From CAIRDP01 sp037138335 (lineage in GTDB: Bacteria > Bacteroidota > Bacteroidia > Bacteroidales > FEN-979), in assembly GCA_037138335.1 (NCBI GenBank), contig JBAXIO010000011.1:69246-133245 (forward strand): a DNA stretch of 64,000 nucleotides, in the 5' to 3' direction. Within the stretch, counting starts at the first letter, position 1. Every line of letters starts with the position of its first letter. The translations under genes were made by a program, and so were the position numbers. This document shows positions 1 through 9,077 of this stretch, piece by piece. The notes beneath the pieces were generated by a model that worked only from the letters and a program-made list of their open reading frames with translations, did no database searches and was not told the DNA's origin.

Positions 1-90
1 GGTTTCGCCTGCTGTTGCACCTGCAGTAATCGGGTTCGCAGCAAAAGCCATAACGAATGCGAAGAAGGATATTAAACGGGTTAACTTCAT
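1..90 (-). CDS. Secreted or envelope protein, N-terminal fragment
   Basis: Thirty codons of a gene that runs off the left edge of the window. The ATG at 88-90 (minus strand) is preceded by AAAGGAG at a good ribosome-binding distance. The fragment starts MKLTRLISFF and continues with a hydrophobic, alanine-rich stretch, so it looks like a Sec signal peptide. Nothing of the mature protein is visible, so no function can be given. Confidence 0.55.
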   Translation of the reverse strand, partial: MKLTRLISFFAFVMAFAANPITAGATAGET

Positions 91-155
91 GACAGTCTCC
101 TTTCTGACCGTGTTATCATAAGTTCAGGTTTTTCAGAATAAACCCCATGCAATCC

Positions 156-1064
156 TCAGTTATCGGGGAGTATGATCTTCTTGTATTGATTATGGATCAG
201 CAATAAGATCACTCCGAATAATACCGCAGCGACGATGAGGATAGTATTTAACAGCCCATCCGAGCCAAAAGAAAGTTTTATCAGGATTGTCGATATGATA
301 AACCCTGAATTCCGTATTACCTTATTGAATTTATCGGTATGGGAAAAAGAGAGTAAAAGCAATAAAACATCAGTAAGGATCAGTACAGTAAAGAATTCAT
401 TAAAAAAGATTGTGTTGACATCTTTCAGGGAAGTCACAATCTGGCTGATTGAAAAAAAACTGCCATGTATCCAGTGGAACAACCCCCATACAGCCAGGAT
501 CACAAATATGGGGATCAAACAAATTGCGATGATGTTCTTCATCCTGATGAATTTCAGGATTTCATCCGACAGAATGTTTTTTTCCTGATGCTCTTCGCTT
601 TTTCTCTCGTTGAGCTTATAGAAAACATAGATCAGGAAAAACAGGATAAGTGTAGCCGCAAGATCGTAAGTGAACTTCAGGTCATAGCTTACATTAAACC
701 AGTCGCGTGTGAATTGAAGGTTGGCCAGGTCCTTGAAAATACCCCGTATCAGGATCAAAGTTATGATCTCGTATTGCTTGCCAATATATATCGTTGTTGA
801 CTTCGGCAGGTAGTAGACCAGGAGGTATACTTCATAGATCAGGATAAATGAAAATGGGGTGTATATTGCAGAGATCGGGTTGCTGAATAAATGGGAATAA
901 TCGTTCAGCTGCAAAACCCCAAAGTTTACCAGTGCAACAAGCAGCAGGTGGACTATAAAACTGATAACAGCAATAGTGATGATAACTCTTTCACTCTTCT
1001 TCCTGATCTCTTCAGAGAGAAGCCTGGTAAAAAAGAACTGTATGGTTTTTTCACTTTTTATCAT
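156..1064 (-). CDS. Multi-pass membrane protein, function unknown
   Basis: A 302-residue protein with about seven hydrophobic segments (near residues 28-50, 65-85, 95-105, 130-147, 175-195, 225-240 and 255-290) and basic ends. A short charged loop (KLNERKSEEHQEKN) lies near residue 150. I do not recognise the family. The ATG at 1062-1064 opens the frame. It lies downstream of no obvious operon partner on the same strand except the signal-peptide gene at 1-90, 65 bp away. No catalytic motif is visible. A role in the inner membrane is inferred only from hydrophobicity. Confidence 0.7.
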   Translation of the reverse strand: MIKSEKTIQFFFTRLLSEEIRKKSERVIITIAVISFIVHLLLVALVNFGVLQLNDYSHLFSNPISAIYTPFSFILIYEVYLLVYYLPKSTTIYIGKQYEIITLILIRGIFKDLANLQFTRDWFNVSYDLKFTYDLAATLILFFLIYVFYKLNERKSEEHQEKNILSDEILKFIRMKNIIAICLIPIFVILAVWGLFHWIHGSFFSISQIVTSLKDVNTIFFNEFFTVLILTDVLLLLLSFSHTDKFNKVIRNSGFIISTILIKLSFGSDGLLNTILIVAAVLFGVILLLIHNQYKKIILPDN

Positions 1065-1094
1065 GGAAGAATCATACTGTAGGCTGCAGATCGG

Positions 1095-1682
1095 CTAAAA
1101 GTTATAATTAACCGAAACGCCGTCAATTGTTCCGCTTACGCTGCCGCCTGTTCCGTTTGAGTTGAGAATTATAGTTAAATTGATGTTGACGGTTTTATCA
1201 ACGCCATTTCCGGTTACTTTAACTCCTCCCCCTATCTGCATGCTGGATGCTGAACCAAATTTGCCCCCGTTTACCAGGGTGAATGTACCGGAAAGCGATA
1301 CATACGGTGCCCCGTTCATTACATAGGTCAGCCCGTTTGATTTAAATGCATAGGCGTTAATCGTCTCAGTGAGGCCCAGCAGCATGGTTCCGCTGATGAT
1401 TGCGCCTGTGTGGTCGTCCATGGTCATCGAGCCGGTTACGCTTCCGATTACATGGATATTACCGCCCTCAGGCCCGGTTTTCGTGTTGTCAACACTGATG
1501 TTGATCGGGTAAACCCCTTTTAATGATTTTGTAGGGGTGTTCCAGGCCATACCAGCCTGGAATATCGCATTTACGATATCCTGGTTGTTCAGACCTGTCG
1601 GATCGGATGATGATGAGTCTTTTTTACAGCCGCCTGTTGATACAAGGGCGATTACACTAATGAATAACAGGATTTTTTTCAT
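1095..1682 (-). CDS. Putative lipoprotein, function unknown
   Basis: A 195-residue exported protein. Residues 1-19 form a lipoprotein signal with the lipobox STGGC, followed by a KKDSSSSDPTG linker typical of surface lipoproteins in Bacteroidota. The rest is rich in G, S, T, N and V in short alternating patterns (for example repeated GxVTGxMTM/GTMLLG runs), which suggests an all-beta fold. I do not recognise a named family and there is no catalytic motif. It sits alone between a membrane protein and a GT39-type gene on the same strand. Confidence 0.7.
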   Translation of the reverse strand: MKKILLFISVIALVSTGGCKKDSSSSDPTGLNNQDIVNAIFQAGMAWNTPTKSLKGVYPINISVDNTKTGPEGGNIHVIGSVTGSMTMDDHTGAIISGTMLLGLTETINAYAFKSNGLTYVMNGAPYVSLSGTFTLVNGGKFGSASSMQIGGGVKVTGNGVDKTVNINLTIILNSNGTGGSVSGTIDGVSVNYNF

Positions 1683-1794
1683 TCAACTTGTGTCAGTGAT
1701 TATAGTGCTGACCCCGCACTCTTAAGTTCTCCCGGAGTTATATGGACTTTATAGTGAGCAATGTCAAAGTTACTCTTTTTGAGAATTTCTGCGG

Positions 1795-3354
1795 CTAATG
1801 GTATAATTTAAATTTCGGCCATTCTTTTTCCATTGAAAACTTCGGTCCCCTCATAACATACACAGGCACCCTGTGTTGCGGCCTGGTGCAGTCGGGGCAA
1901 AGGTAAACTGAGGCTTCCTCAACGCTGTTGAATCTTGGGAGAACATCCTCAAGATCAATAAAAACTCCGATATATGTTTGAATGCTGTCGGATGGAGGCC
2001 CCCAGGAATGAAAGCTGTTATGTGTTGCGAAAACTGGGGGCAGGCCATATTCGGAACCATAGAGTTCAAGTGCCCCGGCTTCTCCGTAATTGGTAGATAT
2101 GATTGCTGCGTTGCGTTGTTCGGCAGGTGTTAGTGAATGATAAACCAGCGACACCTCTGCCGCCATTTCGGGCCACCCTATGCGGTCGGCCAGCCATTGA
2201 GGAATGGGTTCGCCTTTCTTCCCTTCTTCGATTTCCAGGTGAAGCCCGAGTCTGGCAATATGGGTTTTTAATGCAGCAGGTGGCAGCACAGGACAAAATA
2301 CCGGCGCCAGGATACAGCCGCCGGCCAGCATGAGTGCAGCTATTGCAATTTGAGCGGTGGCTCTCCACGTCTTTTTCAGGTACTGCTCTATAGCCACCGC
2401 CCCGTAAGCAAAAAAGAATGTATAGATGGAACTTATCCTGTCGGGTCTGCTCGAATGTCCCAGCATCATAATCCCCAATAAAAACAAGTAAGCAAACAAC
2501 ATGAATCGGTAGGTCCTGCCTTTTGGGAAGATCAGCGCAATGATCCCGGTGATCCATAACGGGAAGGTTGCCGGGTTTGCAAAAATGATCTGTTCAATAA
2601 ACACCTGCAAATACGATTTGATTATATTTTTGGAAGAAAATGAGTTCCTGTAAAGCTCCAGGGACGGGAAATGACTGACGACCTGCCAGAGGATGTTGGG
2701 GAGGATCAGGAGGAACGCAAACAGCAGGCCCCAGAGTATCCACCTGTTAAACAGCAACCTGCGTTTATCCGAAACCAGAAGTCCGAAAAGGAGGGCTATG
2801 CCATACAGAACTATGGTATGCTTCATTTCCATACCGATCCCAAATAATATCCCTATCCAGAGCCAATAGCGTGGATCATCCTCCTGCACCATTTTTACGG
2901 AAAAAAACGCAACCGAGGTCCAGAGAAGAGGCTCATAAGCATTCATGGAATACAGGCTACCGAATATCAACAATACAGGCATTACCATAACGGCCATGCC
3001 TGCGAGCAGCATACTTGAAAGGCCTCCGCCCAGGCGTCGTGCAATCAGCCCGGTAACAAATACTGTTGCTGCTATACTTAAGGCTGGCAGGATACGCACT
3101 ACTGTCATGCTATGTCCAAGAAGTACTTGTATCAGGGCTAAAAAAGCAATCGAAAGAGGCGGTTGATCAACGTACCCGAAAGCCAGGCGTTTGGCACAGG
3201 AAATAAAATAAACCTCATCGATAAAGTAGCCATATGGCCTGACAGTACTGCTGATCATAAAGAAAATGAAGACCGTTAATGAAAGCAGTGCAAGAAATAA
3301 TAAACCGAATGACGGTTTTTTTGTTTTCAACTGAGGCAGCATTATAGTTTGCAT
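1795..3354 (-). CDS. GT39/ArnT-like membrane glycosyltransferase
   Basis: A 519-residue polytopic membrane protein of the dolichyl-phosphate-mannose mannosyltransferase (GT39, PMT_2/ArnT) superfamily, which moves a sugar from a polyprenyl-phosphate donor to a periplasmic acceptor. The diagnostic first loop after the first membrane segment is present: FIDEVYFISCAKRL (residues 44-57, with the acidic pair D46-E47) followed by YVDQPPLS (61-68). About ten membrane segments follow, then a soluble C-terminal domain of roughly 150 residues. The donor and acceptor cannot be read from sequence. The ATG at 3352-3354 overlaps the end of the upstream gene by 13 bp. A second ATG (MLPQLK) at 3340-3342 overlaps the upstream stop as TAATG and is an equally good start. 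Either way the two genes are probably translationally coupled. Confidence 0.82.
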   Translation of the reverse strand: MQTIMLPQLKTKKPSFGLLFLALLSLTVFIFFMISSTVRPYGYFIDEVYFISCAKRLAFGYVDQPPLSIAFLALIQVLLGHSMTVVRILPALSIAATVFVTGLIARRLGGGLSSMLLAGMAVMVMPVLLIFGSLYSMNAYEPLLWTSVAFFSVKMVQEDDPRYWLWIGILFGIGMEMKHTIVLYGIALLFGLLVSDKRRLLFNRWILWGLLFAFLLILPNILWQVVSHFPSLELYRNSFSSKNIIKSYLQVFIEQIIFANPATFPLWITGIIALIFPKGRTYRFMLFAYLFLLGIMMLGHSSRPDRISSIYTFFFAYGAVAIEQYLKKTWRATAQIAIAALMLAGGCILAPVFCPVLPPAALKTHIARLGLHLEIEEGKKGEPIPQWLADRIGWPEMAAEVSLVYHSLTPAEQRNAAIISTNYGEAGALELYGSEYGLPPVFATHNSFHSWGPPSDSIQTYIGVFIDLEDVLPRFNSVEEASVYLCPDCTRPQHRVPVYVMRGPKFSMEKEWPKFKLYH

Positions 3355-4763
3355 CTTACCAGTTTCCAGTTTTCATTCAATCCCTTATTCAGAAAATAAG
3401 CTTCACCATCGTATATCTCAATTTTTTCAGGGTAGGGCAGGGGCAATATGGTCCCTTTATGCAGTTGCCCGGTTTCCAAATCAATCCGGTGGATCCTTAC
3501 CAGGTCATTCTTGAAGAAAAGAGTATACATGTCGCGGTTGTTTTCATCAACCAGTATCATCGTGCCCCAGCGCCATCCCGTTTCCGGCAAACTGACCCGG
3601 GTGGCAGAATCGTATTTCGACATTGACCCCTTGTGGAAGGTAATGGGGATTTTGTTAAGGATTTTGCCATCCTTATCCATCATTTCAATCACGTCGCTGC
3701 CGAAATTGAAAAATGCAATGGAATTGTACTTTGTCCTGATGACAGGGAAAGTCATCTTAAAGTACTCGAACACATGAGCTCTGGCTTCGCTTCTATCGTA
3801 AACTCCCCCGCTGGTATCACCAACTGAAAAGTCAAATGCCTGGTCTGTAATAATAAATCCATCTGAAGCCGGTCCGCTGAAGTTCTGCTGGGCAGGATAA
3901 TTGATATTCCACCTCTGATAGAAAACCTGGTCGTCAAAATATTCTGTGATCTTTTTCTTGTTTATTACCTGGCGGATGTACTTTTTCCCTTTTCCCGGCT
4001 CGATAAAACCGAAGCTGGTCCCAAATTCGCCATAGATCTTTTCCTGGAAATAAATGTGGTCATTTAATTTAAAAATAAACGGTTTGAACAAAGTTTGAAG
4101 GGAGTCAAGCCTGGTCCTGAATAAGAATTCAAGGGACTTAATATCCCGGTCATATGAACACTGGTATGCATTTCCCTGCTTTGAACAGTAATGGATATTG
4201 CGGAGGAAGTCCTTATACAACCGAGCGGATGGGATCTCCGGCAAAGTTGAAACTGCCAGGGTGTCTCCGGTCCGGTTAAGCAGAACCAGCCGGGACTGGT
4301 TTAACAGTGTACGGAAGACGAGTACGAGCACATTCTCCTCCGCCAATTCGTAATCCAGAACAGAATAATCCCGGTCTTTGAAGAGAAATGAATAATTGTT
4401 TGCAGTAACATTCATTTCCTTAAGGTTATAGGCTTTGGACCGCATAAAGAATTCGATCTGACTTGCAGTGATCTTGCTGACCCTGAAATTCTCTTCCTCA
4501 TATCCGACGCAGGAAAATACCAGTGAAACAGGTATTTTCCCGAATCTCAATGCAAACCTGCCCGATTGATCGGTTGCCGTCCCCGTGTTTGTTCCTGTCA
4601 CTTTGATATTGACATCGGGAATGGGTTTAAGGGTTTGTTCATCCCTGATAATGCCTTTAAATTCAAAAGTCTGTGAATAAAGAAAAAAGTGAAGGAACAG
4701 CAGCAGGGCTGTCAGAAAGAATTGCCGGTGGTTAGGATAGATGCCTTTGAGATCCATGTGCAT
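3342..4763 (-). CDS. Exported protein with carboxypeptidase-regulatory-like domain and probable beta-propeller
   Basis: A 473-residue protein with an N-terminal signal segment (residues 14-31, ending FFLYSQ). A CarboxypepD_reg-like domain follows at about 34-105 (FKGIIRDEQTLKPIPDVNIKVTG, SGRFAL, FSCVGYE), the same module found at the front of SusC proteins. From about residue 115 there is no plug or TonB barrel. Instead there are repeated strands such as RLVLLNRTGDTL, IRTKYNSIAFFNF and VRIHRIDLETGQLHK, resembling the 6-bladed propeller proteins common in Bacteroidota. No enzyme is indicated. It overlaps the GT39-like gene downstream, so both may act on the cell envelope. Confidence 0.68.
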   Translation of the reverse strand: MHMDLKGIYPNHRQFFLTALLLFLHFFLYSQTFEFKGIIRDEQTLKPIPDVNIKVTGTNTGTATDQSGRFALRFGKIPVSLVFSCVGYEEENFRVSKITASQIEFFMRSKAYNLKEMNVTANNYSFLFKDRDYSVLDYELAEENVLVLVFRTLLNQSRLVLLNRTGDTLAVSTLPEIPSARLYKDFLRNIHYCSKQGNAYQCSYDRDIKSLEFLFRTRLDSLQTLFKPFIFKLNDHIYFQEKIYGEFGTSFGFIEPGKGKKYIRQVINKKKITEYFDDQVFYQRWNINYPAQQNFSGPASDGFIITDQAFDFSVGDTSGGVYDRSEARAHVFEYFKMTFPVIRTKYNSIAFFNFGSDVIEMMDKDGKILNKIPITFHKGSMSKYDSATRVSLPETGWRWGTMILVDENNRDMYTLFFKNDLVRIHRIDLETGQLHKGTILPLPYPEKIEIYDGEAYFLNKGLNENWKLVRCKL

Positions 4764-4818
4764 TGGAATGCTGTTTACCGTGACATCAGGAGAAAGTATT
4801 AACAGGAGAGCCTCATCA

Positions 4819-6348
4819 TCATTCCCTGGCGTATACTATGCTGCTATTGACCTGGACCCATGCTCCTTCTAAGGGATTGATGATCCGCAGTGAAATTTCA
4901 TGTTTACCGGGCTTAAGATCGTAGTTCCAGTAGATATCTGTTTTACGGTCATGGAATGCGGATGGCATAATGGCGGTATCTGAAGGTCTCCCGTCGATGC
5001 TGATCCCGATCTTTGCGGTATAACCTATAAGGCTGGTTACATCGGTTTTCGCTTCACCCCGTATTGCTATCCCGCAACCATTAAAACTGAGTTCATAGCA
5101 ATTTTGTTTGATGCTAAGCCTGTAACTGTCCCATTGGGTACCTATCATAGCGACGGGTTTGATCCCTTCAAAACTCTTCTCAAACTTCACGGCTTTGGGA
5201 ACCTGTACAGCAATACTTATTTCGTTCCCGTTTATACTGCCTCCGTTCCTTTCAACAGACTGCAGGCAGTGTTTCAGTGTGGTTTGATATACCTCATTCA
5301 GGGAATAAGGCGTGAAGATCTGCTTTTTGTTTTCGATATATTTCAAAGGCTCAATGAATTTCGACGGGATTTTATCGTATCCGATCATTGTTCCCAGTAT
5401 TCCCCCTGCATTGGCAGGATTACAGTCAGAATCCTGTCCGCAGCGTGTGGCAATGTCAATAGTCCTTTCATAATCTCCATGTCCGAAAAGAAGCCCCGTG
5501 ACGATATAAGCTGCATTGAGCTTGGCATCGATATCCAATCCTGAGAAGACTCCATCGGGACAGCCCTTATCTTCAGTCCATCGTTTTTCAACTTCATACC
5601 AGGCTGCTTTCCAGTCCCCCGGGTTTTTTTTGTAGCAGTCAATCACTGTTTGGATACATTTTCTGAAATCACTCTTGGCAGGGATAGTTTTCAAGGCTTC
5701 TGTAACAACAGATTCCATATCGTCTGAAATGAAAGCCATGGAATACATGGCTCCTACAAACACTCCTCCATACCATCCGTCCCCGTAATTCATGATATGG
5801 CCGATTTTATCAGAGATCTCCGATGCATAGTTAGGCATCCCGGGAGACATTAATCCGGCAAAATCCGATTCGATCTGGTAATCGATATCATCGGCATGCG
5901 GGTTATTTTTCCAGTACCCCGATTCAGGAGGCATCAGGCCATTCAGTATATTGTATCGTCCGGCCTGGTTGGCGTGCCATAGCCCATATCCGGCATGGGC
6001 GAAAGCCATGGCAAACGAATCAGCGGGAGCGTCGGGCCCGAGGCGGTCGATCACACCAACAAAAGTGAGGTCCATATAGATGTCATCGTTATTATAATAC
6101 TTATTAACGGTGCTGCTGTCGAACACTATGGGGAAATAGTCCTGGATCAGGCTGTTAAACTTGAACTCCGAAGGCCCTCCGTAACATACCCCGATAGTTT
6201 GTCCGGCCCAGCCGCCCTTGATCTTGTTGAGCAACTGGTCCCTCGAAATTGTCAGGGTCGCAGGGGATTTGGATTTCCTGTCCCCTCTGTTTGAGCAGGA
6301 AGAAATTACTGCAATGAAAAACAGCCCCCAGAACAGCTTGTATTTCAT
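4819..6348 (-). CDS. ADP-ribosylglycohydrolase-family lipoprotein
   Basis: A 509-residue lipoprotein (signal ending VISSC, Cys18). Residues 35-345 match the ADP-ribosyl-GH fold: KIKGGWAGQTIGVCYGG near 42-58, an acidic pair in NNDDIYMDLTF (86-96) at the place of the usual TDDT motif, and GQDSDCNPANAGGILGTMIG around residue 302 for the second metal-binding motif. Family members remove ADP-ribose or act on related glycosides using two Mg ions. The C-terminal 150 residues look like a separate beta-sandwich domain. The export signal means the substrate must be outside the cytoplasm, which argues for a glycoside or debris-derived nucleotide rather than regulation of cytosolic proteins. It starts 1 bp after the stop of the T9SS protease gene, so they are probably co-transcribed. 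Confidence 0.83.
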   Translation of the reverse strand: MKYKLFWGLFFIAVISSCSNRGDRKSKSPATLTISRDQLLNKIKGGWAGQTIGVCYGGPSEFKFNSLIQDYFPIVFDSSTVNKYYNNDDIYMDLTFVGVIDRLGPDAPADSFAMAFAHAGYGLWHANQAGRYNILNGLMPPESGYWKNNPHADDIDYQIESDFAGLMSPGMPNYASEISDKIGHIMNYGDGWYGGVFVGAMYSMAFISDDMESVVTEALKTIPAKSDFRKCIQTVIDCYKKNPGDWKAAWYEVEKRWTEDKGCPDGVFSGLDIDAKLNAAYIVTGLLFGHGDYERTIDIATRCGQDSDCNPANAGGILGTMIGYDKIPSKFIEPLKYIENKKQIFTPYSLNEVYQTTLKHCLQSVERNGGSINGNEISIAVQVPKAVKFEKSFEGIKPVAMIGTQWDSYRLSIKQNCYELSFNGCGIAIRGEAKTDVTSLIGYTAKIGISIDGRPSDTAIMPSAFHDRKTDIYWNYDLKPGKHEISLRIINPLEGAWVQVNSSIVYARE

Positions 6349-6349
6349 C

Positions 6350-9025
6350 CTATTTATTAATAACCAGCTTCCTCACCAACAGTTTATCTTCAAAACGGAT
6401 TATAACCTGGTAAGTCCCTGCTGATGCCGAAGTGAGATCAACTTCATACTCCTTTTCCCCGCTGAAACTTCTCTTCAGGATAAGCCGGCCGTCCATATCT
6501 GCAACCGTTACCTCCATGTTGGCGGCATAACCGGCCGGAGTAACAATACTGAACCTGCCTTTTGTGGGATTTGGTATTATCTTCAGGTTATTGTCTTCCT
6601 GTTCACCAATTCCGGCGGGCGATTTCGCCTGTGTAACCGTTACGGTGCGAACCGGGAGGCTGTCTGCCGACACCGAGATGGTGGCTGAACGGGCGAGGGT
6701 TGTGGTATTTTCAAGGTAATTTGCGACAATAGTCCCGTTCCCGCTGCCACCCGGCGCGACTGTGCACCAGGCTACATCGCTTACAACGGTCCAGTCAGTA
6801 TTGGAGGTTACGGAGAAATCTGTGCTTCCCTGCACATAAGTAACGTTTTGGCTGGATGGGCTTATGTCAAGCACCGGTGTTGCACCCGCCTGGACTACGG
6901 CCACCTCAACAGAACCGATGCCGGTTGCGGAAACCTTGATGGTGGCCATTCTGCCGCTTATGATTGTGTTCTCCGTAAAAGAAACATGGATAGTGTCATT
7001 TCCGCTACCTGACGGGGTAACTGTGATCCAGCCGGCATCGCCCGTAACAGTCCAGTTTGTATTAGATGTCACCAGAAACGTTGTATTCCCTGATGGGCTG
7101 CCTACGTCACGGGTGGGAGGGTCAACAGAAAGGATCACGGGGGCCCCTTCCTGTGTAACTGTCACTACCTGCGAAGTTACCCCGGTCCCGGAAACGGTGA
7201 TATTGGCAATTCTCGGGGTTATGTCCAGGTTCTCAGTATAGTTTGCAAATATGGTATCGTTGTTGGAGCCTGATGGTGTCACATCACACCAGGATGCGTC
7301 GGAGGTGACAGCCCATGATATATTGGAGCTGACATAAAACTCAGTTTTGCCGGAGGCAGTGCTTACATCCCTGTAAGGTGGAGCAACTGTGAGTATAGGA
7401 AAGATTGTTACAAAATGCAGTGTATCGCCAATATAGGTGCCGGAAGCCGTTGTTCCAACAATGCGGAAGAAATACTGGGTGCCGGGAGTAAGGCCTGTCA
7501 AAAGTGCGTAAACATATACTGTAGTTGACCCTGATCCAACAGGAAGGCTGGGTGTTGAATTTCCAAAAGCATTCGTGGTCCCCCAGTCAAAATGGTAAGA
7601 AGTAAAGAACCCCATGGGGTTGACTGTCCCGTTCAGGATTGCCGAGTTTACCGATACACCGGTGGCGGCATAGGTATGCACAACCGGCACAATGTTCGGG
7701 TCAAAACCGCCCAGGGTATCATCTGCAATATTGGTCGGATCCAACCATTCTTTCAACCTGGAGGAAGATGTGGACCCATATTCCCATGACATGGCAAATT
7801 TTCCGTAGAAATCCCATTTCTGGGAGGCAGTGCATGAAGAAGGGCCGCCATGAAGCTGTCCTATGATATGATGATCCTGGTCAAACATCGGGGAGCCGGA
7901 GGAACCTCCTTCGGTTATCCCGTCGCTCCAGAATACCTGCCAATGCGAATCGGCAGGAGTACCGCTCCATGAACTTGAAACAAACGCCTCATTTGAGTAG
8001 GATATTTTCTTTATATCTCCCGAAGGATGATGGATCCCGGCGCCGGAAGTTGCTGCAACATCAGCCTTGTTCCAGCCGGCATAATATGCACTGTAATTGA
8101 CAGGAGGCACTGAACTCATCTGGACCAGGCAGAAATCAGAAGCGTCATTCCTTGCTTTCAGAGTTGCCCCTGAAATTGAATTATATGGAGGAGAACTTGA
8201 AGGATTTGTGCAGGTAGGGCTCTGCCAGTTGAACCAGAAAACCCAGCTTGCCGGGTTGCTGTAACAATGGTTGGCAGTAAGGATATAAGGGACACCATCC
8301 TGGCTTGTATTATTCACAAGGGCCCCCGAACAAAACCCACTTCCGCCTGTAACAAGCATGCAGGCCGACCTTACCTCGCTTTGCCAGCTATTGGCCTCCG
8401 GGCATTTCACATTGTTATTGCAGGAACCCGATTGACCGAAGGATTTGATATAACTGAAGCCATCCCTGTAACCGTGAGTGACCCTGTTCAGATGAAGAAT
8501 CCCCTGAAATGCTGTTGAAGCTGGTTCAAAATACTCAATAGTGATCTTGTCCCCCGGTAATAAGGTTGTTGCAAAAACACTGTCGTCCCTGTTGTTAAAA
8601 CCGGTGAAGGCACCAATAACAGCTGACCTGTCGGTATTATATACAAAAAGTGTCGCCCCCAACGGCAATACATAATGATCAAATGTCAGGTTGATGGAAA
8701 AAGCTCCAGGGCAGGCTATGCCAAGACGCCAGACCCTGTCGCCGTTTGACAGTACATCCCAATGGCCTGAATTATTCAAACCCAGGTCTACCGCTATATT
8801 CTCTCCAAATCTCCAGGGAACATCCTTATGGATATCATTCAGGGAGTCTTCACTTACCAGGCGTTGAATATCAACAGCCGGCATGGTTTCAACGGGTACA
8901 ACAGCCGCCAGGCCTTGAGGATTCTGAAAACTTAATGGGAGGCCCCCCTGGCTGATTTGTGAAAAGCCTGCAAGGCTTGAAAACAGTAATATGATCAGAA
9001 CGCTGCTGATATGAGATATTTTCAT
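6350..9025 (-). CDS. T9SS-exported trypsin-like serine protease with three BACON domains
   Basis: An 891-residue secreted protease. After a signal peptide (about 1-22) the chymotrypsin-fold domain carries H253 (LTANHC), D297 (NDASDFCL) and S378 (GGSSGSPMF), a layout like lysyl endopeptidase (S1 clan PA). There are several Cys pairs. A fibronectin-III-like segment (about 448-540) is followed by three BACON repeats (about 545-627, 630-713 and 718-800), each ending VxVxQ and carrying the W-xVT/S-D-xxW core. Residues 815-891 are a type A T9SS sorting domain (IIPNPTKGRF ... LVINK). BACON domains in this phylum often bind carbohydrate or mucin. The protein is inferred to be secreted or anchored on the cell surface, degrading extracellular protein. 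It is followed 1 bp later by the ADP-ribosylglycohydrolase-family lipoprotein. Confidence 0.9.
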   Translation of the reverse strand: MKISHISSVLIILLFSSLAGFSQISQGGLPLSFQNPQGLAAVVPVETMPAVDIQRLVSEDSLNDIHKDVPWRFGENIAVDLGLNNSGHWDVLSNGDRVWRLGIACPGAFSINLTFDHYVLPLGATLFVYNTDRSAVIGAFTGFNNRDDSVFATTLLPGDKITIEYFEPASTAFQGILHLNRVTHGYRDGFSYIKSFGQSGSCNNNVKCPEANSWQSEVRSACMLVTGGSGFCSGALVNNTSQDGVPYILTANHCYSNPASWVFWFNWQSPTCTNPSSSPPYNSISGATLKARNDASDFCLVQMSSVPPVNYSAYYAGWNKADVAATSGAGIHHPSGDIKKISYSNEAFVSSSWSGTPADSHWQVFWSDGITEGGSSGSPMFDQDHHIIGQLHGGPSSCTASQKWDFYGKFAMSWEYGSTSSSRLKEWLDPTNIADDTLGGFDPNIVPVVHTYAATGVSVNSAILNGTVNPMGFFTSYHFDWGTTNAFGNSTPSLPVGSGSTTVYVYALLTGLTPGTQYFFRIVGTTASGTYIGDTLHFVTIFPILTVAPPYRDVSTASGKTEFYVSSNISWAVTSDASWCDVTPSGSNNDTIFANYTENLDITPRIANITVSGTGVTSQVVTVTQEGAPVILSVDPPTRDVGSPSGNTTFLVTSNTNWTVTGDAGWITVTPSGSGNDTIHVSFTENTIISGRMATIKVSATGIGSVEVAVVQAGATPVLDISPSSQNVTYVQGSTDFSVTSNTDWTVVSDVAWCTVAPGGSGNGTIVANYLENTTTLARSATISVSADSLPVRTVTVTQAKSPAGIGEQEDNNLKIIPNPTKGRFSIVTPAGYAANMEVTVADMDGRLILKRSFSGEKEYEVDLTSASAGTYQVIIRFEDKLLVRKLVINK

Positions 9026-9077
9026 AATCCTAATGTTGTCAGGTTATTATACATTAAATTTCAAATACATATATGCT

